NCBI RefSeq assembly: GCF_023898315.1
Contig: NC_064617.1
Coordinates: 713,517,202 to 713,581,201, forward strand
Reading direction: 5' to 3'
Origin: Schistocerca nitens
Taxonomy: Eukaryota > Arthropoda > Insecta > Orthoptera > Acrididae
Length of the DNA: 64,000 nucleotides
Shown: positions 63,700-64,000 of the stretch, in pieces
Numbering within the stretch: the stretch's first letter is position 1
Layout of the letters: each line of letters opens with the position of its first letter
The notes under the pieces: model-generated
Seen by the model: only the letters and a program-made list of their open reading frames with translations
What the model was told of the DNA's origin: nothing
Database searches by the model: none
Position numbers and translations under genes: made by a program

Positions 63700-64000
63700 T
63701 GTACTGTCGACGATAATAACAGAATTCTCCACCAGGTACGGAAGTAAATGTTGTACAAACCATTGCTTGAAGACAGCGTGCGTCGTTTCACAGTGTTAGC
63801 CATCCGAATGCTTTGATTTTGATACTTCAAACATTAATTTACTTTATGGTATGAACCTATCTCTGGAAAACCAGCGTGAAGCACAATAAGGCGCCTCCCT
63901 TTGTCCATAGGAACGCTTAGGCCTCCAGCATCCTCACTTGTCTTCCAGAACATTGGTTTTGAATGGTTCTGACTCATTTAAGTTTTCATCGAGGTAATAA
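63700..64000. other. Unassigned window end
   Basis: No gene or repeat recognised. Confidence 0.4.

Noticed and set aside
1..64000. CRISPR array, prokaryotic operons, rRNA, or endogenous virus
   Set aside because: No regularly spaced direct repeats with unique spacers, no ribosomal motifs, and no viral capsid, glycoprotein or protease motifs were seen. All reverse transcriptases here are of non-LTR or Penelope type, and no LTR pair was found.

Overview
The window is nuclear DNA from a large, repeat-rich insect genome, most likely an orthopteran such as a Schistocerca-type locust or grasshopper. The reasons are at least 19 copies of one tRNA-derived SINE with a body containing the telomere-like string TTAGGTTAGTTAGG, several RTE-type and jockey/CR1-type LINEs, Tc1/mariner elements of several lineages, and no dense gene content. 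The genus is an inference from general knowledge of orthopteran repeats. I could not run a search.

No host protein-coding gene, tRNA gene or rRNA gene can be supported. Nearly everything recognisable is mobile DNA, much of it nested. Regions: 1-3.8 kb is mostly unassigned sequence with one SINE and tandem duplications. 3.8-9 kb has a decayed Tc1 element split by an RTE copy, then an RTE copy cut by four insertions. 9-16.4 kb has an internally deleted mariner, a jockey/CR1-like LINE, two abutting reverse-strand RTE copies and another decayed Tc1. 17.3-18.7 kb is a decayed Penelope-like element. 20.7-21.8 kb is a hAT-type element. 21.8-26.2 kb holds RTE copies, one split by a SINE and by a mariner-like element with an intact 350-residue transposase. 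26.4-27.8 kb is a Tc1 element with an intact transposase frame. 28.3-32.4 kb is a LINE nest followed by a DD34D mariner. 32.4-39.5 kb has GC-rich islands, many SINEs and a foldback element. 39.5-45.9 kb has fragmented RTE copies and SINEs. 46.3-46.65 kb is a long hairpin followed by a hammerhead-ribozyme-like motif. 46.8-50.2 kb is an apparently full-length RTE-type LINE with only two lesions. 50.7-51.1 kb is a foldback element with tRNA-like arms. 52.2-53.6 kb is a TTAA-flanked element carrying a Mutator-like transposase remnant. 54.6-56.0 kb is a DD41-type mariner pseudo-element. 57.4-64 kb has an RTE 3' end, nested SINEs, a CR1/jockey-like LINE and short tandem duplications.

The parts work together only as a transposon community. 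LINEs (RTE with CAA or TGA tails, jockey/CR1 with GATGTA or AATAA tails) provide target-primed reverse transcription. SINEs with four or five tRNA-like heads parasitise that machinery and leave 8-17 bp target duplications. Cut-and-paste elements insert at TA (Tc1/mariner), TTAA or 8-bp (hAT) sites. Because many insertions interrupt older ones cleanly, their relative ages can be read from the sequence.
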